Notes: generated by a model not told the origin, from the sequence alone. A DNA stretch of 64,000 nt from Armatimonadota bacterium (GCA_030601885.1 JAUWAU010000015.1:62001-126000); one strand, 5' to 3'. Positions 1 to 8,799 are shown, counted from the first letter of the stretch. Made by a program: numbers and translations.

Positions 1-2
1 AG

Positions 3-734
3 AGCCCCTACGTCAAGGTCCACATACTGGGACAGTCGCTGGGCGGAAGGAATCTGTATCGTCTGGAGATCACCGATCCGGATAGCCCTCACCCCGAGAG
101 CGCCCGCTGGGTCCACTACTTCGCCAACCAGCACCCCGGCGAGCACAACTCCCAGTGGCGAATGGTGGGCATGATCGACTGGCTTCTCAGCGACGATGCC
201 AGCGATTTCCGCCCGCGAAGCATCTGCCACTTCATCATCATGATGAGCCCGGACGCGCCCTCAAACGGCTGGTACCGCGTCAACGCCCAGGGAGTGGACA
301 TGAATCGCTCCTACCGGGCCGAGGGCTCCGAAAGGGAGACGCAGGCGCACGAAGCCTACATTTGCCAGAGGGATCTTGAGCAGTTGATGGCCTCCGAAGC
401 GCCGGTCACGACCGTGTGGAGCATGCACACCTGGGGCGGAATCGTGGAGCCCATCTGCACGCCGGGGCCCGAGATGGGCACCGAGGTGGGCCCGTGGACG
501 GACCTGCGCGACATCATTGAGCGCAACGATCCGACAGACCTCGTGAAGCCCCTTGCCACGCGGAATGAATCCAAGTACGGTGGGAGAAGCTGGACCGACG
601 GCCCCCACACCCAGTTCGGCATCACCGTCTTCCTCTGCGAGGGCGCCGGCGCAATCTACACAAAGCAGGAGAACCTGGATTCGGGCGTGGTCCTCATCAA
701 GGGCCTCGCCGACTACTACGCAGGAACCAGGTAG
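3..734 (+). CDS. M14-family zinc carboxypeptidase, C-terminal part (5' end outside window)
   Basis: The open frame runs in from the window edge, so the N-terminus, any signal peptide and the start codon are missing; about 243 residues remain. The segment NQHPGEHN carries the HxxE zinc-binding motif of M14 metallocarboxypeptidases. GVDMNRSY matches the substrate-contact region, SMHTWGG could give the third zinc ligand, and FLCEGAG near the end fits the catalytic Glu. The family removes C-terminal residues from peptides or, in some members, amidated cell-wall peptides; the substrate cannot be read here. A strong hairpin plus T-tract follows the stop codon. The family call is confident; location and substrate are unknown. 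Confidence 0.8.
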   Translation, partial: SPYVKVHILGQSLGGRNLYRLEITDPDSPHPESARWVHYFANQHPGEHNSQWRMVGMIDWLLSDDASDFRPRSICHFIIMMSPDAPSNGWYRVNAQGVDMNRSYRAEGSERETQAHEAYICQRDLEQLMASEAPVTTVWSMHTWGGIVEPICTPGPEMGTEVGPWTDLRDIIERNDPTDLVKPLATRNESKYGGRSWTDGPHTQFGITVFLCEGAGAIYTKQENLDSGVVLIKGLADYYAGTR

Positions 735-821
735 CCGCAACCGTGTAGCGCAGCCGGAAAACCGCGAGACTGCCTGCAGTCTCACTGGTCATGCAATTCC
801 GCTTGCCTGCCCTCTGCATAC

Positions 822-864
822 ACCCCGGGATCGCGCATCCCGGTCCCGGGGGTTTTCTGTGTTT
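822..864 (+). terminator. Rho-independent terminator after the carboxypeptidase
   Basis: CCCCGGGA (823-830) pairs with TCCCGGGG (844-851), followed by a T-rich run (TTTTCTGTGTTT). It lies about 90 bases after the carboxypeptidase stop and before the convergent PIN gene. Confidence 0.7.
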
Positions 865-929
865 GTGGCTGCGGGCGACGAGGACGCTGCAGGCTGGGGT
901 GGTGGCGGCAGCCCTGTGGCCACCACCGA

Positions 930-1502
930 TTAGGTCGGCGGGGCCACGCCGATGGTGGCGTAATCGAACGGTTTGATGTCTGGGTCAGAGGCTAGAGCAC
1001 GGCATAATCGCTGGTCGTGGGTAACAAGGCAGCGTGCGCCACAATCCCTTGCCAGGGCGACATGGAAGGCATCGGCCGGCCACAGGCCACGATGCTTCAT
1101 CTCCCGGAAGGCTGGCTGGATGTGCTTCCCACCGCAGTCAACGAAGCACAGCCATGCCTGGCTGGTCAGATCGTTAAGGAACTTCTCCTGTTCGGGCCGA
1201 TGCTTCCTGAAAGCGGCGCTTTGCTCCGTCTTGTTGAGGCCCTTCCACGAGCCCTTTCCGTTAGCGTCCTCGTGATGAATTCGCGGCAGCACAAACAGGC
1301 ACTCCTGCACGACCAGCGCAGAACAGTATGCAACTGCATTGGACTTTGCCACCTCGGCCTGCAGTGCCCGCCACAGCAGGCGGGCCGCATGATGGCGCTT
1401 GTCGTTCCCATGGTGGGCGTCAACGAGAAAGCAGGCATCCAAGAAGACCGTATCGGAAACAGGGTACTGCCGGTTCAGAAGCGTTAGCGTCAGCGTGCCC
1501 AT
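930..1502 (-). CDS. PIN-domain protein, VapC-like putative ribonuclease
   Basis: This 190-residue protein has the spaced acidic residues of a PIN nuclease: Asp in VFLDACFLVDAHH near residue 22, Glu in VVQECLF, Asp in PADAFHVALA and Asp in VTHDQRL. PIN domains are metal-dependent RNases and are common toxins of VapBC modules. It is longer than a typical VapC (about 130 residues) because of an insert of basic and acidic residues in the middle. It is the last gene of a three-gene minus-strand unit with the genes at 1527-2018 and 2023-2334, 24 bases after the preceding stop. No classical VapB (AbrB, RHH or Phd type) is adjacent, so the partner, if any, would be one of those two genes. Confidence 0.75.
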   Translation of the reverse strand: MGTLTLTLLNRQYPVSDTVFLDACFLVDAHHGNDKRHHAARLLWRALQAEVAKSNAVAYCSALVVQECLFVLPRIHHEDANGKGSWKGLNKTEQSAAFRKHRPEQEKFLNDLTSQAWLCFVDCGGKHIQPAFREMKHRGLWPADAFHVALARDCGARCLVTHDQRLCRALASDPDIKPFDYATIGVAPPT

Positions 1503-1526
1503 TGGCGCACTACACCTGCGCGTCGA

Positions 1527-2018
1527 TTACTGGTACAGGTCCTCATCTATGTCCTCCAGCATCTCTGCGGAGTCGAACTCACGGATGGTGTGCCCGCGGC
1601 CTACAAAGCGCTCAGCTTGCGCGCGGTGCTCGGGGGGCAGTTCGGCCAAGAGCCGCTGCTCCTCTGCTGCAATATGGCCGGGGAGCCCAGTCGGAGTGCT
1701 CGGTAGGTCGGCTCCGCCCACATGGGAAGGTATTCGAAATAGATCCCCGGCATCCATGATAATCAGCTCCAGGCCTTCCACCCTACTCTTGATGTCTATC
1801 ATATGGACCTGAAGGGGGACAGTCCACTCGGTGAATGAGCACCAACTCGGTGCCAACTGGTCTGCAGGCCTGTGCAAGAGCATGCCCTTTTCCTCCGTCT
1901 CCGGGAAGGCCGCACCAGCCAATTCATAGGATGGCGCACTCGGCTCCACCAGGAAGCAGAGATCTGGCAGGATCGTAGATTGCGACAGCGTGTACTCGTC
2001 TACCATCGTGTCTGCCAT
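1527..2018 (-). CDS. Hypothetical protein in the PIN operon
   Basis: This 163-residue protein has no recognised domain. The ATG at 2018 is chosen because GAGGAGG lies just upstream and the previous gene stops four bases before it; a longer frame reading into the upstream gene is not needed. The middle is beta-rich and hydrophobic. The last 50 residues are charged, end in a strongly acidic tail (SAEMLEDIDEDLYQ) and look helical, which would suit a protein that binds a basic partner. Its position between a DUF3467-like gene and a PIN nuclease gene suggests it works with them, perhaps as antitoxin or adaptor. That role is inference. Confidence 0.55.
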   Translation of the reverse strand: MADTMVDEYTLSQSTILPDLCFLVEPSAPSYELAGAAFPETEEKGMLLHRPADQLAPSWCSFTEWTVPLQVHMIDIKSRVEGLELIIMDAGDLFRIPSHVGGADLPSTPTGLPGHIAAEEQRLLAELPPEHRAQAERFVGRGHTIREFDSAEMLEDIDEDLYQ

Positions 2019-2022
2019 GGTC

Positions 2023-2334
2023 CTATCCCTCCTCGGAGGAACCCTCTGGTTGTCGGCGCTTGGCGCTCTGCGCATGTATGGCCTTCTCGAGGCCTTCGAG
2101 CACTGCATGAGGAAGGACAATTCGGGCCACCGCTGGAGCATCGACGGTGAGCGCCGGACCTTCTTCTCCATCTTGGCCCGGAGATACAGTTGCCGGATCG
2201 ACGTACGCGAATGTGATGACCGCGTCCAACGACGTGACGGTCACCCTGGCGAAATTCGCATAGATGGTACCCATGTTGATCTCGCCGACTATATCGATTT
2301 GTGTCGGTTCGCGTTCTGGCTCGGGCGTGGGCAT
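2023..2334 (-). CDS. DUF3467-like small protein
   Basis: This 103-residue protein has the pattern of DUF3467: a strand with YANFARVTVT, another with VITFAYVDP, and an Ala/Val-rich segment leading to LPHAVLEGLEKAI. The biochemical role of DUF3467 is unknown; proteins of this type often act as small partners in operons. A GAGGAG ribosome site fits ATG 2334; a GTG at 2346 overlapping that site is the alternative start. The gene is first in a tight unit with 1527-2018 and 930-1502, and a strong sigma-70-type promoter lies about 230 bases upstream. Confidence 0.55.
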   Translation of the reverse strand: MPTPEPEREPTQIDIVGEINMGTIYANFARVTVTSLDAVITFAYVDPATVSPGQDGEEGPALTVDAPAVARIVLPHAVLEGLEKAIHAQSAKRRQPEGSSEEG

Positions 2335-2567
2335 CTCAGTGGTCACTCCTCAGTATTCCCGCTGGTCGGCACTCGCCATGTACGTGTGCTCGCACGTGCC
2401 TGGAGGAGGCGGGCCAAAGACGCTCTTCGGTGGCGATGCATCCGTTTCCTCCCGGCAGTCGTTGGTGTTAGCCGGTGCTGTATGGCGTATGCCTGAGATG
2501 GTGGCGTGAAGGGCACAACGAAGATTACGGCAGCAGGCGGCGACATTCCTCCCAGGGATGTACTGGC

Positions 2568-2597
2568 ATTATACCATACGAAATCCGCAGCCGCCAA
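2568..2597 (-). promoter_or_regulatory. Sigma-70-type promoter of the DUF3467-PIN operon
   Basis: On the minus strand TTGGCG (2592-2597) is followed by an 18-base spacer and a perfect TATAAT (2568-2573). Transcription would start near 2561, giving a leader of about 225 bases before ATG 2334. The leader can encode a 67-residue basic peptide (2343-2546) whose TGA overlaps the GTG at 2346, but its GGAGG sits too close to its ATG. The rest of 2335-2757 shows no gene. Confidence 0.6.
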
Positions 2598-2757
2598 GTG
2601 CCCGACTCGACATTGCGCTCGTGCTTGACGAACCGGCGCAGCGGCAGTACTCTGCGCGATGACGTCCTTCCCTTTTCGGGAACCGCCCTGGCCACAGCGC
2701 GAGGCCAGGGCAGTCTGCTGCCAGGCTGCGGCAGTCCCCGTACAACCTGCGAACCCG

Positions 2758-4926
2758 TCAATCCCCCTCCTCCCACCCCACCTCGTACCAGTCATCCTTC
2801 GGATACGCCATCCGCAGCAGATTGCCCTCGCCCCGCCATGCTGGGGCCAGTTCTCCTGCCGCGATCCGGGCAGCCTCCGCATAGCGCAGCAGGAACAGCA
2901 CCCGCGGCGAGCTCGTGCTGAACCCAACCCCCACCGAGCCCATGAAGCCGGCGACCTTGCGCACCACCCAGACTCCGGCCTCGTTCTGCGACTCCATCGC
3001 CGTCTGGGCAGACGCGCGAAGCGCTGGCAGCCGCTCCGCCGCCGATTCGCCCGTCACCTCCGGCACGGTCCTCGGCGCCTCGGCATCCGCCAGGATGCTC
3101 TCGATGCTCGACGTTATGCTCACGAGCTGGTAATACCAGACGCCCGTCGGCTGCCGCTTGAGCCACGCGAGCTGCTCCGGATCGTCCAGGTAGTAGATCT
3201 TCCGCTGCCAGGACGCGATCCGCTTTCCCGTCCCCGGCTCGACGAAGCACGGCATCTTCCCGTCCGGATACTTCGCCTTCAGCCAGGCCACGCACTCACG
3301 GATCGGCTGCAGATACCGCTCGTCCTTCGATATCCGGTAGACCTCTCGCAGCGCGCGGCACGCCAGCCGAGTGGCCGTCGTACCGTAGGCCGGCGGCTCG
3401 AAGTGGCGCGCCCACGTCGGGTTGTCATCCTTGTCGTACTGATCCGCCCATCCCCGCGCGGCTCCCGTGCCCTGGGCGCCGATGAGCCACTCCCCCGCTC
3501 GCTTGATGGCCTGCAGGTACTTCGCCTCGCCCGTCACGTGATACATCAGCACCATGATGTCGATGGCATCGTTCATGGCCAGGTCGTTGAGCTCCCCGCC
3601 CTGCGGCAGCCCCGTGGCCGTGGCCCCGATGCCCTTGGTCGCATCAAAGTGGTGCGACCAGCTCCCGTTCGGATTCTGCGCCGCCAGGTAGAACTCCCCC
3701 GCCCGCTTCAGCGCCTCAAGATACCGCTCGTCGCCCGTGAGCCGATGCAGATACGCAAAGAGAAAGATCGGATGGCTCTGCACGCTATCCTGGAACTTGA
3801 TGTGGCTCTCGCTCGCATTCGGCTTGATGCCGTACACGGTCATCTTGTATCCGTGGACCCAGAAGCCCCTCGCGTCCTGCGCCGCCAGCAGGAACTCACC
3901 CGTCCGGCGGGCCACCTCGAAGAACCGATAGTCTCCCAGAATCTCGTACGCATACAGGAACCGCGCGGCGATGTACGGCGTCGCGTGACTCTTGTCGTTG
4001 CCGATGGCCTCGTCGTAATCCACGTGCTCCCGCCCCTGGGCGTACGAGCCAATGAGGGTGGGCCAGGTGTGAAGCGTCATCCACCCGCCCCAGCGCTGCA
4101 GGTCGGCGACGAGGTTGAGGCACTTGCGTGCTGCATCCTCCGCCCGGGGCAAGAACGCCTGGTCCTCCTCAGGCAGCGGCCGGAGCTCTGCCTCCAGCAT
4201 CGGCAGCGGCACATCGTATATGACGAGGTCGTCTATCTCAAGGCCCGGTTCGTTCAAGCCGCCCATACGCCCGCCGATCCCGCCGCCCACGTACATGACG
4301 AAAGTCGCCCTTCGCCTGTCGGGAAAGGTCATCTCGCCGCTGACGCCTCGACCATCCAGCGCGATCCACCCGCGACCGGTTGCCCGATCCCACGAGGCCA
4401 CGACGCAATGCCATTCGTCGGTTGACACGTTGCCCAGCGGCAGATCGAGCTGCGCAATCGGTCGGTCAACCCGCCGGTCTGGACTGAACACAAGCGAGAG
4501 CGCCTTTGTGTCGCGCCGAATCCCGATTCGGTCAAGCCCGCGTGCCTCGAAAAGCCACCGCGCCGTCTCATCCTGCCACACGGTGCCCCGCACCAGCAGC
4601 CGCACGGTGCCGTGATCCGGATTGAGGTTGCTGCCGCCGGGGAAGTGCACGTGCCCGCCGATCTCCGCGATGCGCGTGGCGCGCCCGTGCCGACCCGGAA
4701 CGTCCGGGCTCATCCCGAAGCCTCCGCTGTGCGGATCGCCCCGGGCGTAGTCGGCATCATTCGACGTGGCACTATCGAAGCTAGCCACCAGCGTCGTCCG
4801 CCGCGTCTGCTCCGCCGGACCCTCCCACCAGGAGCCGCGAAGCTCCAACTCCTCCGCAGCCCCCGATGCGCCCGCGAGCACCAGGCTAATCCCAACGACC
4901 GCGAGAATGCATCGTACTGTTCGCAT
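2758..4926 (-). CDS. Secreted pectate lyase-like protein (PL10-type toroid) with N-terminal LamG-like domain
   Basis: This 722-residue protein starts with a clear signal peptide (cleavage near ASGAAEE). Residues about 45-255 form a LamG/concanavalin-like beta domain (DEWHCVVASWDRATGRGWIALDG). Residues about 270-640 are an alpha/alpha toroid with repeated motifs such as RYLEALKRAGEFYLAAQ, KYLQAIKRAGEWLIGAQ and GWADQYDKD...WARHFEPPAYG. The last of these matches the GWxxQhD...ArxxEP segment of PL10 pectic acid lyases. Such enzymes cleave polygalacturonate by beta-elimination. Several secreted sugar-active proteins lie nearby, which supports a role in plant-type polysaccharide breakdown. The fold is fairly certain, the exact substrate is not. 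Confidence 0.75.
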   Translation of the reverse strand: MRTVRCILAVVGISLVLAGASGAAEELELRGSWWEGPAEQTRRTTLVASFDSATSNDADYARGDPHSGGFGMSPDVPGRHGRATRIAEIGGHVHFPGGSNLNPDHGTVRLLVRGTVWQDETARWLFEARGLDRIGIRRDTKALSLVFSPDRRVDRPIAQLDLPLGNVSTDEWHCVVASWDRATGRGWIALDGRGVSGEMTFPDRRRATFVMYVGGGIGGRMGGLNEPGLEIDDLVIYDVPLPMLEAELRPLPEEDQAFLPRAEDAARKCLNLVADLQRWGGWMTLHTWPTLIGSYAQGREHVDYDEAIGNDKSHATPYIAARFLYAYEILGDYRFFEVARRTGEFLLAAQDARGFWVHGYKMTVYGIKPNASESHIKFQDSVQSHPIFLFAYLHRLTGDERYLEALKRAGEFYLAAQNPNGSWSHHFDATKGIGATATGLPQGGELNDLAMNDAIDIMVLMYHVTGEAKYLQAIKRAGEWLIGAQGTGAARGWADQYDKDDNPTWARHFEPPAYGTTATRLACRALREVYRISKDERYLQPIRECVAWLKAKYPDGKMPCFVEPGTGKRIASWQRKIYYLDDPEQLAWLKRQPTGVWYYQLVSITSSIESILADAEAPRTVPEVTGESAAERLPALRASAQTAMESQNEAGVWVVRKVAGFMGSVGVGFSTSSPRVLFLLRYAEAARIAAGELAPAWRGEGNLLRMAYPKDDWYEVGWEEGD

Positions 4927-5133
4927 GAGTAACCTTCCTCCGATGTGGTTGTACGATCAGATACTCGCACACCCGTCAGTTACGACAGAGGCGTCGGCCC
5001 GTCGTATCTGGAAATCCCCTACGCACAGCGAACGGCGGCTGTTCGAAGTGGAGAGTTCCGCTTGCCGCGAGGTATCACCTCGTGCGCGAGCCGAATGCGG
5101 CTTCAGTCTTCGGCCTGTAGGAGGACACCACAC

Positions 5134-5622
5134 ATGAGTGAGCCCGTTTTCCGTCCCGCGCGCGAGCACGACATCCCCGAAATCCGCCGCATTGCCAAGG
5201 ACGCGTGGGCGCCCATCTACGAGGGCTTTCGCAAGGTGATGGGTGACGACCTCTGGCAGAACCAGCACGCGGGCGACCCGCTGGGGGCAAAGGCCGATCA
5301 GGTTGAATCCCACTTTCGCAACCATCCCGACCGCGCTTTCGTCACCGAGGCGGATGGCAACGTCGTCGGCTTCTGCACCTACCAACTGAGCGAGACTGGT
5401 CTGGGTACGATCGGCAACAACGCCGTCGATCCCGCCTGCCAGGGGCGGGGCGTCGGCAGTGCGATGTACCACGAGTGCCTGCGCCGCTTTCGCGAAGCCG
5501 GGATGAAGTTCGCCAAAGTGACCACCGATCAGGACGAGGGACATGCCGCCGCCCGCCGGGCGTACGAGAAGATCGGCTTCAAGCCGCTCCGCATCCAGGT
5601 CAACTACTTCATGGAGCTCTGA
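5134..5622 (+). CDS. GNAT-family N-acetyltransferase
   Basis: This 162-residue protein shows GNAT layout: an N-terminal FRPAREHDIPEIRRIA helix, a central strand pair (GNVVGFCTYQL, GTIGNNAVDP), the acetyl-CoA pyrophosphate loop QGRGVGSAMY near residue 100, and a final AARRAYEKIGF motif. It would transfer an acetyl group from acetyl-CoA to an amine; the acceptor is unknown. AGGAGG 10 bases upstream picks ATG 5134 over an in-frame ATG at 4945. Its stop is followed within 15 bases by a three-copy tandem repeat. Confidence 0.85.
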   Translation: MSEPVFRPAREHDIPEIRRIAKDAWAPIYEGFRKVMGDDLWQNQHAGDPLGAKADQVESHFRNHPDRAFVTEADGNVVGFCTYQLSETGLGTIGNNAVDPACQGRGVGSAMYHECLRRFREAGMKFAKVTTDQDEGHAAARRAYEKIGFKPLRIQVNYFMEL

Positions 5623-5635
5623 ACCGACCGCTGGC

Positions 5636-5790
5636 CTTTGCCGCGACCGGGGGCGCAGGCTTCCAGCCTGCCAGCCGTTGTCCAGGGCCTTTGCCGTGAC
5701 GGGTGGCGCACACTTCCAGCCTGCCAGCCGTTGTCGAGGGCCTTTGCCGTGACGGGTAGCGCAGACTTCCAGCCTGCCAGCCCTTCTCCA
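5636..5790 (+). repeat. Tandem repeat, 53-bp unit, about 2.9 copies
   Basis: Units start at 5636, 5689 and 5742. Each begins CTTTGCCGYGAC and contains a hairpin of the form GCAGRC-TTCCA-GCCTGC; copies two and three are nearly identical. The unit shares its CTTTGCCG core with the dispersed TAGGGC palindromes elsewhere in the window (19906, 28100, 30613, 63290), so it probably belongs to the same interspersed family. It sits between the GNAT and sialidase-like genes. Confidence 0.8.
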
Positions 5791-5841
5791 CAACCGCGCC
5801 GTCTGATCGCTGGAACGCTCACGACGCGCCAACTGAGCCCA

Positions 5842-7722
5842 ATGACTCCCACCTCCATACTCGCAACCATCTCCCTCCTCTGCACCACTGCCTCCGCCCA
5901 ACCCACCATCACCATCACGAACATATCGGTCGACCAGCCTGAGGTCTCGCGAGATGCGAGCTTCCTCCTCCGCGTTGCCGCCGCCGGCGATGGCGTCAAG
6001 GTCGGCAGCTACCGCATCCGCACGCCGTATCACGTGACCAGGGACGAGACCCCCGAGGGCTTCATCTGGGAGAACGGCTACGCGGTCTACGAGGGCGACG
6101 GCGGCGCCATCTTCGACAACGCTCCCCACGACTTGGATCCATCTGGAGGCGCCATTGCCGTAGAGATAAGCACCACGGGCTGGGCGCCAGGCACACACTA
6201 CCTCGTCGTATTCGCCCACAACCGCCCCGGCCCCGGACCGCACGTCATCGACTACCGCAACCTCCGCCTGGACGTGGACCGCACCAAAGTGAGGATCAGC
6301 ATCTTGCCAAAGGGCACGAGCGATGTGGACGCCGCGTTCGAGTTCAACCTCCCCAAGCCCGTCCTGGCTTCGGGCGAACTACTCATCTGCGGCGCCAAAC
6401 TCCGCGACGGCGAGACGGGCTCATTCGCAGTGCGCCTGCGGCCGCCGTACACGTGGGGAGAAGACGAAGTGCTATCCGGCTTCGCCTACTACCCGGATGA
6501 GAAAGTCGGCTATGTGGAGGACGGCCCTGACCACCTAATTCGCGACAACGGGCCCCGGGACCGCGATCGGACTGCCGGGAGCATCACGATCGAGGCGCCG
6601 ACAGCGGGATGGCCCGCGGGCGTCCATGTGCTCACGCTGGAGGCTGCTGAACTGAGCCTTCGGGCGCCCTACGGAGGCGTATCAAAGCCATATCGGGACT
6701 TCGCCGTGAAGATCCCCGATCCGCGCGATCGATTCGTGGTCGATGTCGAGCCGTCAGTCTACTTCGCCGACGGCACGCACTTCGGAAGCCTCGTGTCGCT
6801 CGGAAATGGCCGAGTCCTGGCTGAGGGCCGACACTCGGAGGACGGCGGCCGAACCTGGACGCGCCTGGAGAAGGCCATTCCCCGCCCTAACCTGCTCTCG
6901 GACGGCACGATCATCGGAATGGCCTACAAAGCGTTCCCGATTGAGGGCAAGGACGGCGTCTACAGAGCGTCGCGATACGTATCCGACGATGGCGGACGCA
7001 CGGTCGAAGTGCCGCTGCCGTCCCGAGTCATCGTGCCACGGGCTCGTCCGGCGCTGGGCCATGGTTGGCACGTGGGGCCGCTCTTCGGCCGATCCATCGT
7101 TGAACTGGATAACGGAGACCTCATAGCCGGGATGTACGGCTGGTTCGAAGGCGACACCGAGCCTGACCGATATCGCGAGGGCGGCACGATGCGGCGCGCA
7201 TACATCTGCAGGTCCTCGGACCGCGGACAAACGTGGGAGTACCTCTCCTCGGTGGCATACCGGCCGTTTCTCGGCAACGAGGGCTACAGCGAGCTCGTGA
7301 TCCGCAAGCTCCCCGACGGAGACATCCTGGCGCTCGTGCGGACCGGCGGGAACAGCAACCCGGGATGGCAGGACAACCCGCTGATGATGTCGCGCTCCTC
7401 AGACGGCGGCAGAACGTGGACGCCGGTGGAGCGCACGGGAGTGGAGGGCGTGTGGCCAGAGCTGCTGGTGATGAGCGACGGCACTCTCGCCTGCAGCTAT
7501 GGCCGGCCGGGCGCCCACATCATGTTCAGCACGGACAACGGCAGGACGTGGACCGATCACACCAGCATCGACGCGGAGCGCTATTCGGGCTACACGGCGA
7601 TCTGCGAGGTCGCGCCCGGCGAAATCCTCTACGGTTTCGGCGCCAAGAATTGGCTGGATCCGGACACCGGCGAGCGCAGGGACTGCCTTCGCCTGGCCCG
7701 CATCAAAGTGCGCCGGCCGTAG
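5842..7722 (+). CDS. Secreted sialidase-like BNR/Asp-box protein
   Basis: This 626-residue protein begins with a signal peptide (MTPTSILATISLLCTTASAQ). The frame stays open further upstream, but that part translates the 53-bp repeats and is not used. Residues about 20-300 are two related beta domains, each with an RIRTPY or RLRPPYTWG-type strand. Residues about 320-620 form a propeller with Asp-boxes SEDGGRTW (near 331), SDDGGRTV (380), SSDRGQTW (457), SSDGGRTW (519) and STDNGRTW (562). Such folds occur in exo-sialidases (GH33) and other exo-acting glycosidases. I could not confirm the full Arg triad, so the substrate is open. The TAG stop lies in a TAGGGCGAG sequence of the dispersed repeat type. 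Confidence 0.75.
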   Translation: MTPTSILATISLLCTTASAQPTITITNISVDQPEVSRDASFLLRVAAAGDGVKVGSYRIRTPYHVTRDETPEGFIWENGYAVYEGDGGAIFDNAPHDLDPSGGAIAVEISTTGWAPGTHYLVVFAHNRPGPGPHVIDYRNLRLDVDRTKVRISILPKGTSDVDAAFEFNLPKPVLASGELLICGAKLRDGETGSFAVRLRPPYTWGEDEVLSGFAYYPDEKVGYVEDGPDHLIRDNGPRDRDRTAGSITIEAPTAGWPAGVHVLTLEAAELSLRAPYGGVSKPYRDFAVKIPDPRDRFVVDVEPSVYFADGTHFGSLVSLGNGRVLAEGRHSEDGGRTWTRLEKAIPRPNLLSDGTIIGMAYKAFPIEGKDGVYRASRYVSDDGGRTVEVPLPSRVIVPRARPALGHGWHVGPLFGRSIVELDNGDLIAGMYGWFEGDTEPDRYREGGTMRRAYICRSSDRGQTWEYLSSVAYRPFLGNEGYSELVIRKLPDGDILALVRTGGNSNPGWQDNPLMMSRSSDGGRTWTPVERTGVEGVWPELLVMSDGTLACSYGRPGAHIMFSTDNGRTWTDHTSIDAERYSGYTAICEVAPGEILYGFGAKNWLDPDTGERRDCLRLARIKVRRP

Positions 7723-7825
7723 GGCGAGAGTGCCACCGGTCCTCGCTCGGCCTCGTGCCTGCCTTCGCCCTCATCCTTTGCCGTCAACTGACAACTATCG
7801 ACTAACAACTGACAACTGCCTCATG
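7723..7825. repeat. Degenerate interspersed repeat with CAACTGACAACT runs
   Basis: From the TAGGGCGAG at the sialidase stop there is a decayed copy of the dispersed palindrome ending in CATCCTTTGCC. It is followed by short direct repeats of CAACTGACAACT (about 7785-7818) up to the convergent FKBP gene. The same partnering, a GTCAGTTGT-type run beside a TAGGGC palindrome, recurs at 30613-30666 and, with GTCAGTGG, at 28100-28175. Confidence 0.5.
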
Positions 7826-8425
7826 CTACTTGATCTCCAGCAGCTCCACCTCGAAATGCAGCTCGGCGTTGGGTGGAATAGGACCGCCGGGTGTGCCCGT
7901 TTCTTCATAGCCGAGCTCCGACGGAATGATCAGCTTCCGCTTGCCGCCGGCCTTCATGGTTGCGATGCCCTCGTCCCAGCCGACAATAACCTGTCCCATG
8001 CCGATCTGGAACTCGAACGGCGGGCCCCGGTCCACCGAGCTGTCGAACTTGGTGCCGTCCGCGAGTCTCCCAGTGTAATGAACGACCACAGTCTGGCCCG
8101 TCTCTGGCGTCGGGCCCTCGCCGACTTCGTGGTCGATGTACTTCAGGCCGCTGTCGGTAGTGATCACTTTGCCTGTCTCCTCTGCCGCGATGGGCTCGCC
8201 TTCAGATTCTGGGGCATCAGCATCTGCCGCTTCGGCCTCCTCGGCCTCAGCGGGGGGCTCCTCCTCTGATGGCTGTTCGGGACGAGCGAAAAGCTCGGTC
8301 CCGCCGCCCCGCGGCTCTGTCGCCGGCAGCTCCGACTCAGACTTCTTGGAGCAGCCCAGGCAAGCGATGAGAGCAAGCGCGACTGAGAAGACGAGCAGCA
8401 TCAGCACGACTCTTACAGTGTTCAT
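7826..8425 (-). CDS. FKBP-type peptidyl-prolyl isomerase lipoprotein
   Basis: This 199-residue protein has a lipoprotein signal with lipobox ALIACLGC (Cys near 25). A Glu/Ala/Pro-rich linker (about 30-85) follows, then a complete FKBP domain from TTDSGLKYIDHEVGEG onward. The domain keeps the FKBP core VVVHYTGRLADGTKFDSS, the PFEFQIGMGQVIVGWDEGI turn and the terminal ELHFEVELLEI strand. It would catalyse proline cis/trans isomerisation to help fold proteins outside the cytoplasm, tethered to a membrane. ATG 8425 has AAGGAG six bases upstream. It is convergent with the sialidase-like gene. Confidence 0.92.
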   Translation of the reverse strand: MNTVRVVLMLLVFSVALALIACLGCSKKSESELPATEPRGGGTELFARPEQPSEEEPPAEAEEAEAADADAPESEGEPIAAEETGKVITTDSGLKYIDHEVGEGPTPETGQTVVVHYTGRLADGTKFDSSVDRGPPFEFQIGMGQVIVGWDEGIATMKAGGKRKLIIPSELGYEETGTPGGPIPPNAELHFEVELLEIK

Positions 8426-8612
8426 TCATGACTCCTTAGACTTGGATGTGGCGAGGGTAGTTCAAGGCGTGTGCCGCGAGGGCGCCGCCCTCCAACTACC
8501 CTTCTCCTGGCATCGTGCGAGAGGTTCTCGCTCCACGCTCGGGAATCCTCGGACGGTGTGGCGGCACGTTCGATGCTAGTGCTTCGTTCGGTAAGTTCGC
8601 GTGTCAAAGGCA

Positions 8613-8746
8613 GCGGGCCAAGAATGGCCCGCCTACGCGGCTGCGGCCTTCAGTGCGCGGCTGGCGGCCCGCATCCCCGCGTAGGTCGGGCTTCCGCCTT
8701 CGCGAGAGGGACGAAGCTTCGGCGGAGTCCCTTCCAGCCCGACAAT
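8613..8746. repeat. Two palindromes upstream of the FAD oxidoreductase gene
   Basis: A perfect hairpin GCGGGCCA-AGAA-TGGCCCGC spans 8613-8632. A larger imperfect one starts with GTCGGGCTTCCGCC (about 8687) and closes with GGCGGA and AGCCCGAC (to 8746). They fill most of the 374-base gap between the divergent FKBP and FAD-oxidoreductase genes. They resemble REP-type elements rather than terminators, since no T-tract follows. Confidence 0.6.
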
Positions 8747-8799
8747 TCCGACGCGGACCTGCGGAAGCAGGCACTAGTCATTGCTGTAGGAGTTGATCG

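Noticed and set aside
2343..2546. 67-residue leader peptide before the DUF3467-like gene
   Set aside because: Its stop overlaps the next start nicely, but the ribosome site is too close to its ATG and the peptide has no recognisable feature; left as a remark only.
2659..4425. A 588-codon plus-strand frame opposite the pectate lyase-like gene
   Set aside because: Arg/Pro/Leu-rich composition without family resemblance; the minus strand has signal peptide and toroid motifs.
5636..5790. Possible CRISPR array
   Set aside because: Three directly adjacent units with no variable spacers and no cas genes nearby; it is a plain tandem repeat.
5638..5841. N-terminal extension of the sialidase-like protein
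   Set aside because: It translates the 53-bp repeats and lies before a clear signal peptide.
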